Assembly (NCBI GenBank): GCA_023404955.1
Contig: JAEXZY010000061.1
Coordinates: forward strand, 1 to 61,533
Source: Actinomycetes bacterium
GTDB lineage: Bacteria > Actinomycetota > Actinomycetes > Mycobacteriales > Mycobacteriaceae
Direction: 5' to 3'
Length of the DNA: 61,533 nt
Shown: positions 33,294 to 41,584 of the stretch, one piece after another
Numbering within the stretch: position 1 is the first letter of the stretch
How the letters are laid out: every line of letters begins with the position of its first letter
Position numbers and translations under genes: made by a program
Notes under the pieces: generated by a model
The model's database searches: none
What the model saw: the letters and a program-made list of their open reading frames with translations, nothing else
Told to the model about the DNA's origin: nothing

Positions 33294-34010
33294 ATGGTCT
33301 CTGTTCACTGCACGCGCGTCGTCGTGGCACTCGCCGCCAGCATGCTCCTGACCCCGGCTGTTCCCGCGGCCGCACAACCTGACCTCCCGCCCCCACCACC
33401 GCCGGGCTGTCCCGACGTACAGGTGTTGTTCGCGCGCGGGACCACAGAGCCACCCGGCCTCGGGGCCGTCGGCGACGCGTTCGTCGACGACCTGAAAACG
33501 CGTGTCGCACCGAAGTCGGTCGCCGTCTATCCCGTGAACTACCCGGCGAGCCCCGACTTCCCCACCGCACTGCAGGGCGTCGTCGACGCGAGCACCCAGA
33601 TCCAGAACACCGCGAATGCCTGCCCGAAGACGTCGATGGTGCTCGGCGGGTATTCGCAGGGCGCGGCGGTCATGGGATTCGTGACCTCTGATGTGATCCC
33701 CGACGGCGTCACCGACCCCAATGTTCCGCAAGTGATGCCGCCCGCCGTCGCCGACCACGTCGCGGCCGTCGCCCTGCTCGGCACACCGTCAGACCGGTTC
33801 ATGGGCGTCATCAACCAGCCCGCGATCACCATCGGATCGCTGTATCAGCCGAAGACCGTCGAACTGTGCGTACCCGACGACTTCGTCTGTTCGGCAGGCA
33901 ACGACATCGGTGCCCACGCCCGCTACATCTCCGACGGCCTGGTGGATCAGGCCGCCGACTTCGCAGCCGTCAAGGTCGCAGAGCACCCCGAGAGCCGGCC
34001 CACGCGCTGA
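33294..34010 (+). CDS. Cutinase family secreted serine esterase (Culp-type)
   Basis: This 238-residue protein has an N-terminal signal peptide (about 1-27, cleavage likely after PAAAQ) and a short proline run. The cutinase fold shows nucleophile motif GGYSQGAAVMG, the catalytic Asp in CVPDDFVC and the His in GAHARYISDG. Disulfide-forming cysteines are at GCPDV and NACPK. Mycobacterial Culp enzymes hydrolyse lipids, phospholipids or esters at the cell surface. The start at ATG 33294 leaves only 14 bases to the divergent gene. Its stop is one base from that of the convergent dehydrogenase. Confidence 0.88.
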   Translation: MVSVHCTRVVVALAASMLLTPAVPAAAQPDLPPPPPPGCPDVQVLFARGTTEPPGLGAVGDAFVDDLKTRVAPKSVAVYPVNYPASPDFPTALQGVVDASTQIQNTANACPKTSMVLGGYSQGAAVMGFVTSDVIPDGVTDPNVPQVMPPAVADHVAAVALLGTPSDRFMGVINQPAITIGSLYQPKTVELCVPDDFVCSAGNDIGAHARYISDGLVDQAADFAAVKVAEHPESRPTR

Positions 34011-34011
34011 C

Positions 34012-35178
34012 TCACGGCCGCAACGCGACCCGGATGCACCCGTCGGTCTTGTTCTTGAACATCTCGTACGCGCGCACGCCGTCGGACAGCGGAAGGTCAT
34101 GGGTGATCAGCACCGATGGGTCGAGATCGCCCTGCTCGACATAATCGAAGAACTGAGGGATGTAGCGCTGGCCGTGCTGCTGGGCCGAACGCAACGTCAG
34201 GCCCTTGTTCATCAGCGCGCCCATCGGGAACTTGTCGGTGACCCCGTAGACGCCCAGAACGGAGACCACCCCGCCCTTGCGGCAGGCCAGGATCGCCTCC
34301 CGCAGACTCGCGGCGCGATCGGTCTCCAGGCGCAGCGCCTGCTTGGTGCGGTCGTAGACCTGTTGGAACCCGGTGCTGTGGCCTTCCATACCGACGGCCT
34401 CGATCACCGAGTCGGGGCCGCGCCCACCCGTCTTGTCGCGCAGCACCTCGGCCACACTGTGCACCTCGGCGTAGTTGATCACTTCGGCGCCCAAACGCTC
34501 TGCCAGCGTGAGTCTTTCGGGGATGCGGTCGATACTGATGACCCGCTCCGCTCCGTTGAGCAGCGCGCTGCGTGCCGCCATCAGGCCCACCCCGCCGGCG
34601 CCCCACACAGCGACCACGTCACCGGCGGAGATGTCACAGAAGTCCGCACCCATGTAGCCGGTTGGCACTGCATCGGACATGAACAGTGCCTGCTCGTCGG
34701 TGACGTACTCGGGGACGGCGAAGCAGTTGACGTCGCCGAACGGCACACGGACGAATTGTGCGTGGCTGCCCGCGTAACCGCCGAACTCGTGGGTGTAGCC
34801 GTAGATGCCGGCGGTTGGCGCCCCCAGCAGTGGCGCCTGAAGTTCGGCGTTCGGATTCGTGGTGTCGCACAGCGAGTACAGGTCGTGGTCGCAGTACCAG
34901 CAGCTGTTGCACGCGATGAACGACGGCACCACCACCCGGGTGCCCACGGTGATCCGGGTGACCTCACGGCCGATCTCGACCACCTCACCCATGAACTCGT
35001 GGCCGAACACGTCGCCCTCGCGCATGCCGGGGATGTAGCCGTCGATGAAATGCAGGTCCGATCCGCAGGTGGTGCTCAGCGTCACCGCGACGATGACGTC
35101 GTGTGGGTTGAGGATCTCGGGGTCATCGACTGTCTCGACCGCGAGATCGTTGATGCCGTTCCATACGAGTGCCAACAT
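34012..35178 (-). CDS. Zinc-dependent alcohol/formaldehyde dehydrogenase-like enzyme
   Basis: This 388-residue medium-chain dehydrogenase shows catalytic zinc ligands in CGSDLHF and GHEFMGEV, a four-cysteine structural zinc lobe (CNSCWYCDHDLYSLC), and Rossmann motif GAGGVGLMAAR near residue 190. The overall form is that of glutathione-independent formaldehyde dehydrogenase relatives. The substrate cannot be assigned. An SRPBCC-domain gene lies 12 bases upstream in the same direction, so they are likely co-transcribed. It ends facing the cutinase gene. Confidence 0.85.
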   Translation of the reverse strand: MLALVWNGINDLAVETVDDPEILNPHDVIVAVTLSTTCGSDLHFIDGYIPGMREGDVFGHEFMGEVVEIGREVTRITVGTRVVVPSFIACNSCWYCDHDLYSLCDTTNPNAELQAPLLGAPTAGIYGYTHEFGGYAGSHAQFVRVPFGDVNCFAVPEYVTDEQALFMSDAVPTGYMGADFCDISAGDVVAVWGAGGVGLMAARSALLNGAERVISIDRIPERLTLAERLGAEVINYAEVHSVAEVLRDKTGGRGPDSVIEAVGMEGHSTGFQQVYDRTKQALRLETDRAASLREAILACRKGGVVSVLGVYGVTDKFPMGALMNKGLTLRSAQQHGQRYIPQFFDYVEQGDLDPSVLITHDLPLSDGVRAYEMFKNKTDGCIRVALRP

Positions 35179-35190
35179 GCTCGTGTCCTC

Positions 35191-35700
35191 TCAGCGCGCC
35201 GACGAGCGGGCGCTCGGGTTGCGGGCGATCGTGGGTACCTCGCCGGTCATCACCAGGGCGCGGGCCCGGTAGAGCACCTTGAAGATCAGCGCACCGGTCA
35301 GCGCGCCGGGACCGGGGTTGCTCAGCCGGGCGATCGCCTCCGTGCCCCGCTCGCCTGGAGCGTCGCGGAACATCAGCTGGAACTGCATCGTGCCGTCGGG
35401 ATGTACGTCGACGAATCGAATCTGTTCGTCGTCGCCGTTGACGACGCACTCCCACGTGGGCCCGTCGGTGCCGAAGGCGAACCGAAGTCGATCGGCGCCG
35501 ACGCTCTGGACGTCCGCGACGTCCCCGAACACGACGGAAAGAAGGTCGGGATCAGTGAACACTGCCACGACCTCGGCTCGGGGGCGCCCGATGGTGACGG
35601 CTTGCACGGGCGAATCGGTGGTGATGGCCTCGGCCACCTTGTCGGTGACCTTGGTGACGAGGTTCTTGGCCTGTTCTCGGGCCTTGTCGACGACGCTCAT
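35191..35700 (-). CDS. SRPBCC (START-like) domain protein
   Basis: This 169-residue protein has a lysine/alanine-rich N-terminal helix (about 1-25) followed by an SRPBCC fold (VQAVTIGRPRAEVVAVFTDP onward). This polyketide-cyclase/dehydrase-like fold binds hydrophobic ligands. It starts with ATG 35700 and lies just upstream of the zinc dehydrogenase, a pairing seen in several mycobacteria. A role in presenting or shaping a hydrophobic substrate for the dehydrogenase is inference. Confidence 0.75.
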   Translation of the reverse strand: MSVVDKAREQAKNLVTKVTDKVAEAITTDSPVQAVTIGRPRAEVVAVFTDPDLLSVVFGDVADVQSVGADRLRFAFGTDGPTWECVVNGDDEQIRFVDVHPDGTMQFQLMFRDAPGERGTEAIARLSNPGPGALTGALIFKVLYRARALVMTGEVPTIARNPSARSSAR

Positions 35701-35736
35701 GCGCTCGCTGCTACCCGAGGCGAATCCGTCGAAACG

Positions 35737-37419
35737 TCACACATCGGCGACGGTGAGGATCTCCGTGTCGCGGATCGCCTCGACGGAAAGCGTGCGGTAG
35801 CCGAACTCGTCGAAAAGCACAGTGATGCGGTCGGATTCGCCACTGATGACCACACCGCGTCCCCACTCGCGGTGCTCGACCGTCGTCTCCGGCGGCACCG
35901 CAGGCCGCTCCTCGGTCAGTGGATGACCTCGGGCGGCGTTGTCGTCGCACATGTCGCAGGCACCGCAGGGCCGGCTCAGCTGCTCGCCGAAGTAACCCAG
36001 CAGGTTGCGGCGGCGGCAGTCGGTGGTCTCCGCGTACCCGCGCATCATCTCGACGCGGGTGCGGTCGACACGTTCGGTTGCCTCGGTGATGCGCTGCACC
36101 CGGTCGAGGACCTGTGTGAGGTCCTGGTCGACGAGGACGAATCCCCGACGCCCCGACGTCACCGCGGCGGCCTGCTCGAGGAGGTTGACCGCCTGGGTCA
36201 CGGAGCGGCCCGCGAGGCCCGTCTCGTCGCGAAGCCGTTTCAGCCGCTTGGGTGTTGAGGTCGACAGTGCTCCGAGAACGGCCGTGAGCCTTTCCTGATC
36301 GGCGTGCGCGGTCATGAAGAATTTCGCCAGCGACAGATCCTCGGGTCGGTAGAACAGCGTCGCCACCGCGTCCTGGCCGTCTCGGCCGGCGCGGCCCACC
36401 TGCTGGTAGTAGCTGTCCACCGAGTCGGGGATCGATGCGTGCACCACGAACCGGACGTTGGGTTTGTCGATTCCCATCCCGAACGCCGAGGTCGCCACCA
36501 CGACGTGGATGTCATCCTCGCGGAACCGTCGGTGGACGTCATCGCGGTCGGCCGCCCGCAGCCCCGCGTGGTACGCGGCGGCGGCCACGCCCGCGTCCCG
36601 CAAGCCGTCAGCGCACCGCTCGGCGTCCTTGCGGGTCGCCGTGTACACCAGACCCGGGCCGGCCATGCCGGCCACCGCGTCGAGCACCGCCGCTCGCTTG
36701 CCTCGGTCGTCGACATGGTGGCGGACTTCCAGCCGGATGTTCGGCCGGTCGAACCCGGTGGCGATGACCACCGGATCGCGCAGTCCCAGGTGATTGACGA
36801 TGTCGCGGCGCACCACAGGCGACGCAGTCGCCGTCAACGCCACCACCGGTACCTCGCCCCATTGCCGCACCGCGTCGGCCAGCCGCAGGTAGCTCGGTCT
36901 GAAGTCGTGTCCCCAGGCGGAGACACAGTGCGCCTCGTCGACCACGATCATCGCCAGGTCGAGAGCGGAAAGCCGTTGAACCACATCGTCTTTGGTCAAC
37001 TGCTCGGGAGACAGGAACAGATACTCCGACTTTCCCTTCCGCATCTGCGCCCAGGTGCGCTCGTTGCTCGTGGCGCTCTGCCCGGAGTTGATCGCCACCG
37101 CACGCGGCGCTCCGGTGTCCGCAAGCCCCTCGATCTGATCCTGCTGCAGGGCGATCAGCGGCGACACCACCACTGTCACCCCGCGCATGATCGCCGCGGG
37201 CACCTGATAGATGGCCGACTTGCCCGATCCCGTGGGCATCACCGCCAGCACGTCGCGTCCCGCGACGATCGCGGCCATCGCGTCGAGCTGCTCGTCGCGC
37301 AGCCTCTCCCACCCGAACACCTGTGCCGCCGTGTCCTGCAGGTCCCTTCGTCCGATCATCGCCGGCAGGTACCCGGGGAGAGTCCGCTCAACCCGGTCCC
37401 GTCGGGGTGTGTCGATCAT
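35737..37419 (-). CDS. RecQ-family ATP-dependent DNA helicase
   Basis: This 560-residue SF2 helicase carries Walker A MPTGSGKSAIYQVP (about residue 64), the DEAH box VVDEAHCVSAWGHDFRPSY, motif IV/V GMGIDKPNVRFVVH and motif VI QQVGRAGRDG. A four-cysteine zinc site follows (CRRRNLLGYFGEQLSRPCGACDMC region, starting near 470). The C-terminus has EHREWGRGVVISGESDRI in place of an HRDC domain. It unwinds 3-prime-tailed DNA in repair. The start at ATG 37419 is 33 bases from the divergent aldehyde dehydrogenase; a later ATG (MIGRRDLQD) is possible. Confidence 0.88.
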   Translation of the reverse strand: MIDTPRRDRVERTLPGYLPAMIGRRDLQDTAAQVFGWERLRDEQLDAMAAIVAGRDVLAVMPTGSGKSAIYQVPAAIMRGVTVVVSPLIALQQDQIEGLADTGAPRAVAINSGQSATSNERTWAQMRKGKSEYLFLSPEQLTKDDVVQRLSALDLAMIVVDEAHCVSAWGHDFRPSYLRLADAVRQWGEVPVVALTATASPVVRRDIVNHLGLRDPVVIATGFDRPNIRLEVRHHVDDRGKRAAVLDAVAGMAGPGLVYTATRKDAERCADGLRDAGVAAAAYHAGLRAADRDDVHRRFREDDIHVVVATSAFGMGIDKPNVRFVVHASIPDSVDSYYQQVGRAGRDGQDAVATLFYRPEDLSLAKFFMTAHADQERLTAVLGALSTSTPKRLKRLRDETGLAGRSVTQAVNLLEQAAAVTSGRRGFVLVDQDLTQVLDRVQRITEATERVDRTRVEMMRGYAETTDCRRRNLLGYFGEQLSRPCGACDMCDDNAARGHPLTEERPAVPPETTVEHREWGRGVVISGESDRITVLFDEFGYRTLSVEAIRDTEILTVADV

Positions 37420-37424
37420 CGCCA

Positions 37425-37438
37425 CCCGGGTAACCGGG
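37425..37438. promoter_or_regulatory. Inverted repeat between recQ-like and aldehyde dehydrogenase genes
   Basis: CCCGG-GTAA-CCGGG is a perfect five-base inverted repeat centred in the 33-base gap between two divergent start codons. A bound protein would affect both genes. Short GC-rich palindromes are common here, so chance is possible. Confidence 0.3.
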
Positions 37439-37452
37439 CTCGGGTGCAGACC

Positions 37453-38802
37453 ATGGAGATGACTGTCCTGGACCCTCGCACCGGCGACACCGTCACGTGC
37501 GTACCGATCGCCGGCGACGCCGATTGCGACGCGGCGGTGACCCGGGCGAGCGCTGCGTTTCCCGCGTGGGCACGTACCGCACCAGCCGACCGGGCGGCGG
37601 CGGTCAGCGCGGCGGCCGACGCCGTCGCGGCCGCCGCCGACGAGCTGGCCGAGCTCAACGAGCGCGAAACCGGGAAGCCCCGTGACGATGCCCTCGGCGG
37701 TGTGCAGGCAGGCATCGGAACGCTGCGGCAATATGCGCAGCTGGGACCCGTTCACCGGGGCCGCAGCCTCCTCGGCGGGTGGTCCGCCACCGACATGATG
37801 GTGCCCGAACCGCGGGGGGTTGTCGCGGTCCTCACGCCCTGGAACGACCCCGTCGCCGTGGCCGCCGGTCTCATCGGCGCCGCGCTGGTCACCGGGAACA
37901 CCGTGGTCCACAAACCCAGCGAACGTTGCCCCGGCACCGGGCGCCGTTTCGCCGAACTGGTGGCCCAGACGCTGCCCGCGGGCGTACTCGAGATCGTCGA
38001 CGGTGACGGCTCCGTCGGCGCACGACTGGCCTCAGCACCGCAGGTCGACGTGGTCGCACACGTCGGCAGCAGCGCCACCGGGCGAGCCATCGCGCAGGCC
38101 TGCGCACAGCGAGGTGCCAAAGCGCTGCTGGAAAACGGCGGCAACGACGCGCTGATCGTCGACGACGGGATCTCGCCGCGCTGGGCGGCAGAGCAGGTGG
38201 CACAGGGCGCCTTCGCCAACGCGGGACAGATCTGCGTCGCGGTGGAACGCATCTACGTCGCCGCTGCGGCGGCGGATGCGTTCCTCGCCGCGCTTGCCGA
38301 CGAGGCGTGCCGCTGGGAGGCCCGCATCGGCCCGCTGGTCGATGAGCGGCACCGCCAACACGTCCACCGCCATGTCACCGACGCGGTCGAACGCGGCGCT
38401 CGCGTGCTGGTGGGCGGTGCACCACGCCCCGGACCGGGGACCTACTATCCGCCGACCGTGCTGACCGGCTGCACACCGGACATGCTGCTGATGTGCGAAG
38501 AGACGTTCGGACCGATCGCGCCGGTTCGCGTGGTGCCCGATTTCGAGGCCGCACTCACCGAAGCCGCCGACGACCGCTACGGGCTCGCGGCGACGGTGCT
38601 CACCGCGGACATGGCGCACGCACAGGAGGCATGGCGCTGCCTGCCGGTGGGAACGGTGAAGATCAACGCGGTGTTCGGCGGCGCGCCAGGGGGCTCAGCC
38701 GAGCCGCGACGCGACAGCGGTTCCGGAATCGGCTATGGCCCTGAGCTTCTCGACGAGATGACCGCGTTGAAGGTGATGCACTGGTCACCACCTGGTCAAT
38801 AA
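37453..38802 (+). CDS. Aldehyde dehydrogenase
   Basis: This 449-residue NAD(P)-dependent aldehyde dehydrogenase carries the cofactor site TPWNDPVAVAAGLIGAALVTGN, the catalytic glutamate in ALLENGGND and the catalytic cysteine in FANAGQICVAVERIYV. It also has the C-terminal EETFGPIAPVRVV motif. The ENGGN form differs from the usual ELGGK. The aldehyde substrate cannot be deduced. It starts at ATG 37453, or six bases later at a second ATG. It is divergent from recQ and followed after 38 bases by the ChaB-like gene. Confidence 0.85.
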   Translation: MEMTVLDPRTGDTVTCVPIAGDADCDAAVTRASAAFPAWARTAPADRAAAVSAAADAVAAAADELAELNERETGKPRDDALGGVQAGIGTLRQYAQLGPVHRGRSLLGGWSATDMMVPEPRGVVAVLTPWNDPVAVAAGLIGAALVTGNTVVHKPSERCPGTGRRFAELVAQTLPAGVLEIVDGDGSVGARLASAPQVDVVAHVGSSATGRAIAQACAQRGAKALLENGGNDALIVDDGISPRWAAEQVAQGAFANAGQICVAVERIYVAAAAADAFLAALADEACRWEARIGPLVDERHRQHVHRHVTDAVERGARVLVGGAPRPGPGTYYPPTVLTGCTPDMLLMCEETFGPIAPVRVVPDFEAALTEAADDRYGLAATVLTADMAHAQEAWRCLPVGTVKINAVFGGAPGGSAEPRRDSGSGIGYGPELLDEMTALKVMHWSPPGQ

Positions 38803-38840
38803 CACTCAGCGACAACGTTTTTCGATGGAGGATGGACACG

Positions 38841-39257
38841 ATGCCGAAGACCACGAAGTCGGGCGAGGCGAAGCAGAGCGAGCTACCCAGCACGCTGCAG
38901 AAATCGGACGACAAGGCCCAGCGCACGTTCGCGAAGACGCTCGATGCAGCCGCCGAGGAGTACGGCGAGGGCGAGCGCGCCTACCGGACCGCCTACAGCG
39001 CACTCAAGCACAGCTTCGAGAAGGTGGGTGACCACTGGGAGGAGAAGGAGCAGCGCGGTCCGTCCGATGAGCGAGCAGAGAGCGGCGGGCCCAACGCGTC
39101 CGGCGAGACCGCCGAGGGCGTCAACGCCAACGCCACCAAGAAACACCTGACGGATCTGGCGAAGCGGCTCAATATCAGCGGACGCTCCCGGATGAGCAAG
39201 GAGGAACTGGTCGAGGAGATCAAGAAGGCGAACCGGCGGGAGAGCCGCAACAGCTAG
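38841..39257 (+). CDS. ChaB family protein with Rho-N/SAP-like tail
   Basis: This 138-residue highly charged protein has an N-terminal ChaB domain (SELPSTLQKSDDKAQRTFAK to SFEKVGDHWEEKE). A flexible acidic/glycine linker follows, then a C-terminal helical motif LTDLAKRLNISGRSRMSKEE typical of Rho-N/SAP nucleic-acid-binding ends. The start is fixed by GGAGG at 38827-38831: it is too close for ATG 38832 but well placed for ATG 38841 (MPKTTKSG). The function in mycobacteria is unknown. Its stop overlaps the convergent YdeI-type gene within CTAG. Confidence 0.8.
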   Translation: MPKTTKSGEAKQSELPSTLQKSDDKAQRTFAKTLDAAAEEYGEGERAYRTAYSALKHSFEKVGDHWEEKEQRGPSDERAESGGPNASGETAEGVNANATKKHLTDLAKRLNISGRSRMSKEELVEEIKKANRRESRNS

Positions 39258-39523
39258 GCCTTACCGGTGCGCTCGCGATGCTTGCATCCGGGCCAGCAAC
39301 ACGGGCGGCGCTTGCCTTCCTCGAGCTCTTCCTGCGTGCGCCGGATGCGCCGTTCCCGAGTGACCGTCTGCTTGGCATCGGTGACCCAGCAGATGAATTC
39401 GTTGCGCGCCAGCGGGGTGATGTCGTTCCACGCGGTCAGCGCCGCCGGGTTGGCCTCCAACGCCGCTTTCAGGTCGTCCGGCAAGTCGTGCACCACCCCG
39501 CCCGAGACTCCGCTGACCACCAT
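39254..39523 (-). CDS. YdeI/OmdA-type domain protein
   Basis: This 89-residue protein has the YdeI/OmpD-associated motif: VHDLPDDLKAALEANPAALTAW, then LARNEFICWVTDAKQTVTR and RRIRRTQEELEEGKRR. A C-terminal cysteine pair lies in RPCCWPGCKH. The family has been linked to bacteriocin protection in some bacteria, but the biochemical role is unknown. The extra cysteine-rich tail (three Cys and a His) could bind metal. ATG 39523 is supported by the domain start. It lies four bases upstream of the flavin-fold gene on the same strand. Confidence 0.78.
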   Translation of the reverse strand: MVVSGVSGGVVHDLPDDLKAALEANPAALTAWNDITPLARNEFICWVTDAKQTVTRERRIRRTQEELEEGKRRPCCWPGCKHRERTGKA

Positions 39524-39527
39524 CGCG

Positions 39528-40157
39528 TCAGGATAAACCGTGTTGAGCGACGACGGCCGCTACAGAGGCGGGAATGCTTTGGCGCGAGGGCGATTCCGGC
39601 GCCGCGTAGGTCTGGCGCACCGGGATGACGCCCGTCCAAGCGTCACCCTCGGGTTCCGCGGCAGGCCCACTACGCTGCTTGGCCACCCAATTGTCCTGCG
39701 CGATCGGCAGTTCCAACACCAGGGTGGCCGCCAATTCGCTCGCGGCGTGGGGCGGGCACTCGGCGGGACGGCCGGGCAGCAGGCCGTCGGTGAACAGGTC
39801 GAGCGCCGCTGCGCGATCGGACTTTGCGATCACGCGGCAGGTCCCCCGCACCACCGCGGAGCGGTAGTTGGCCGAGTGGTCGAATTGGCGTTCCGCGACG
39901 ACGAGGCCGTCGAGAACGAACGCGCTGATCGCCACCGGGGCGCCGGCAGCGGCATGGCGTAGCGCGCCCGCCCCGGTCGACCCGTGGATCAGCAGGCGGT
40001 CACCGTCACGGACCACCAGCGCCGGGATGACCCACGGGTGACCGTCGACGACCGTCGACACCGTGGCGACCACGCATTCGTCGAAGACGGCATCGACCAC
40101 CTGCCGATCGCCACGCCGGTCGGGCTTGCGGGTCAAGTCGTTCAGCACCTCGCTCAC
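39528..40157 (-). CDS. Pyridoxamine 5-phosphate oxidase-family flavin-binding protein
   Basis: This 209-residue protein is related to the NimA/PNPOx-like split-barrel family: ATVSTVVDGHPWVIPALVV, LLIHGSTGAGALRHAA and ERQFDHSANYRSAVV are its conserved segments. Members bind FMN or haem; the ligand and reaction here are unknown. The start is GTG 40157 (MSEVLNDLTRK). It shares its direction with the YdeI-type gene and is divergent from the leader/diguanylate cyclase unit. Confidence 0.75.
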   Translation of the reverse strand: MSEVLNDLTRKPDRRGDRQVVDAVFDECVVATVSTVVDGHPWVIPALVVRDGDRLLIHGSTGAGALRHAAAGAPVAISAFVLDGLVVAERQFDHSANYRSAVVRGTCRVIAKSDRAAALDLFTDGLLPGRPAECPPHAASELAATLVLELPIAQDNWVAKQRSGPAAEPEGDAWTGVIPVRQTYAAPESPSRQSIPASVAAVVAQHGLS

Positions 40158-40302
40158 GCCCGTCAGTCAAGCCTGCGCCCGTCCGGCCGGCAACATATTT
40201 GCGTAGAAGGTGAATTGCCGTCCCCGGGGTCGGACATCAGCCATATGCTGGGCGAGCACGCCTGACGCTCTCGCGGGGGGCTGACTGAGGGAGAAGACGG
40301 CT

Positions 40303-40410
40303 GTGTCGACCAGCTACCTGGCACTCGAGCTCGCCGCCGCGGCGCATCCGGGGCGGTGGGTGGGGTACTGGCCGCCCGCCGGCGGCGACGCCGCACCGGG
40401 CCGGCCGTAG
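40303..40410 (+). CDS. Possible 35-residue leader peptide
   Basis: A GTG at 40303 preceded by GGGAGAAG opens a 35-codon frame (VSTSYLALELAAAAHPGRW...) ending at 40410, ten bases before the diguanylate cyclase start. It has a good ribosome site and no overlapping gene. It may be a small protein or a translated leader controlling the next gene. Without comparative data this remains tentative. Confidence 0.35.
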   Translation: MSTSYLALELAAAAHPGRWVGYWPPAGGDAAPGRP

Positions 40411-40420
40411 TCGAGGGGTC

Positions 40421-41488
40421 GTGGAGCGGCTCCTGCGGTCCGTCGAACACTACGACTGGATCACCGACTTTCTCGACACGCGTGGCCTGAAAGACCGGAC
40501 GCGGTACTGGCTGGCGGCCACCACCGCGGCGATGACGGCCGGGGTGCTGACGCTGATGTTCGGCGCCGGTCACCCCGACAGCGCCATCGGCCGGACCATG
40601 ATGGTGGTGGCCGTGGCCGGCGGCGTCTTCGGCACCGCGCTGTTCCTGTGGCGCTGGCCGTCGCGGCAGTGGTCCCAGGCGTACGTGGCCGCGACCACGC
40701 TGTCCATCACATTGGCGTGTCTGTCCTATCCGGACCCGTTGGCGGCTCTGCTGGGCTGCATCGCCTACGCCACGGTCGTCAGCTACGCCGCCTTCTTCCA
40801 CTCCCCCAAAGTGGTGCTGGCCGTTCTGCTGGTGGTCACCGGTGTGGCGATCAGTCAGACCGTCGCGGTGTCTCTCGGAGGGCGCCCGGCGATGGCGCTG
40901 GTGGACCTCTTTCTCGTGTTGCAGTGCTGCTTCGGCGTCGGGCTCACCTTCTACACCCTGGTGCGAACGTTGCGCGGTGATCTCGCGATCGCCGACCTCG
41001 ATCCGCTGACCGGTCTGCTGAATCGGCGGGCGTTCCGCACCATGGTGCAGTCGAGAGTTCTCCATCACCCTGACGACGACGGTTATCTGATGGCCGCGCT
41101 GCTGGACCTGGATCGGTTCAAGGCGGTCAACGACACTCGCGGTCACGCCGCCGGCGATCAGGCTCTGGTCGCGGTCGCCGATGCGCTGCGCGCCACAGCC
41201 ACCCCCACCACCGTCATCGCGCGTAGCGGCGGGGAGGAGTTCCTCTTCGCCGAGATCGTCTCCTCCGACGAGGCTGTGTTGCGATTCGAGCAGGTGTGCG
41301 CGGCGATCGCCGGTCTGCCGTGCGAGATCACCGGGAGCATCGGTACCGCGTTGATGGACGTGGGGTTGATTCGCGAGGACTCCTTCGACGTGATGCTCGA
41401 TCAACTCATCACCGCCGCCGACAAGGCCATGTATGACGCGAAGCATGACGGCGGCAACCAGTGTCGCCACCATGGCTCCGTGATCTGA
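40421..41488 (+). CDS. Membrane-anchored GGDEF diguanylate cyclase
   Basis: This 355-residue protein has about six hydrophobic helices (residues 30-185) and a GGDEF domain (from about residue 188, DLDPLTGLLNRRAF). The active-site loop is RSGGEEFLF near residue 270, a GGEEF form compatible with cyclic di-GMP synthesis from two GTP. The substrate-binding segment DLDRFKAVNDTRGHAAGD is intact. I see no upstream R-x-x-D inhibitory site at the usual spacing. It starts with GTG 40421 following GAGGGG. The membrane part probably senses an unknown signal. Confidence 0.9.
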   Translation: MERLLRSVEHYDWITDFLDTRGLKDRTRYWLAATTAAMTAGVLTLMFGAGHPDSAIGRTMMVVAVAGGVFGTALFLWRWPSRQWSQAYVAATTLSITLACLSYPDPLAALLGCIAYATVVSYAAFFHSPKVVLAVLLVVTGVAISQTVAVSLGGRPAMALVDLFLVLQCCFGVGLTFYTLVRTLRGDLAIADLDPLTGLLNRRAFRTMVQSRVLHHPDDDGYLMAALLDLDRFKAVNDTRGHAAGDQALVAVADALRATATPTTVIARSGGEEFLFAEIVSSDEAVLRFEQVCAAIAGLPCEITGSIGTALMDVGLIREDSFDVMLDQLITAADKAMYDAKHDGGNQCRHHGSVI

Positions 41489-41584
41489 CCGTCCATCACT
41501 TCTGCCACCGCCGAAAAGTGGCATGTCTATTGATCTGTCTATTTATTGGCGCTAGCTTGGGCTCCTGACGGAAGGGGGCCGCCG

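Noticed and set aside
33910..36258. Long plus-strand frame opposite the dehydrogenase, SRPBCC and recQ genes
   Set aside because: It runs antisense through three recognised genes and has no recognisable motif.
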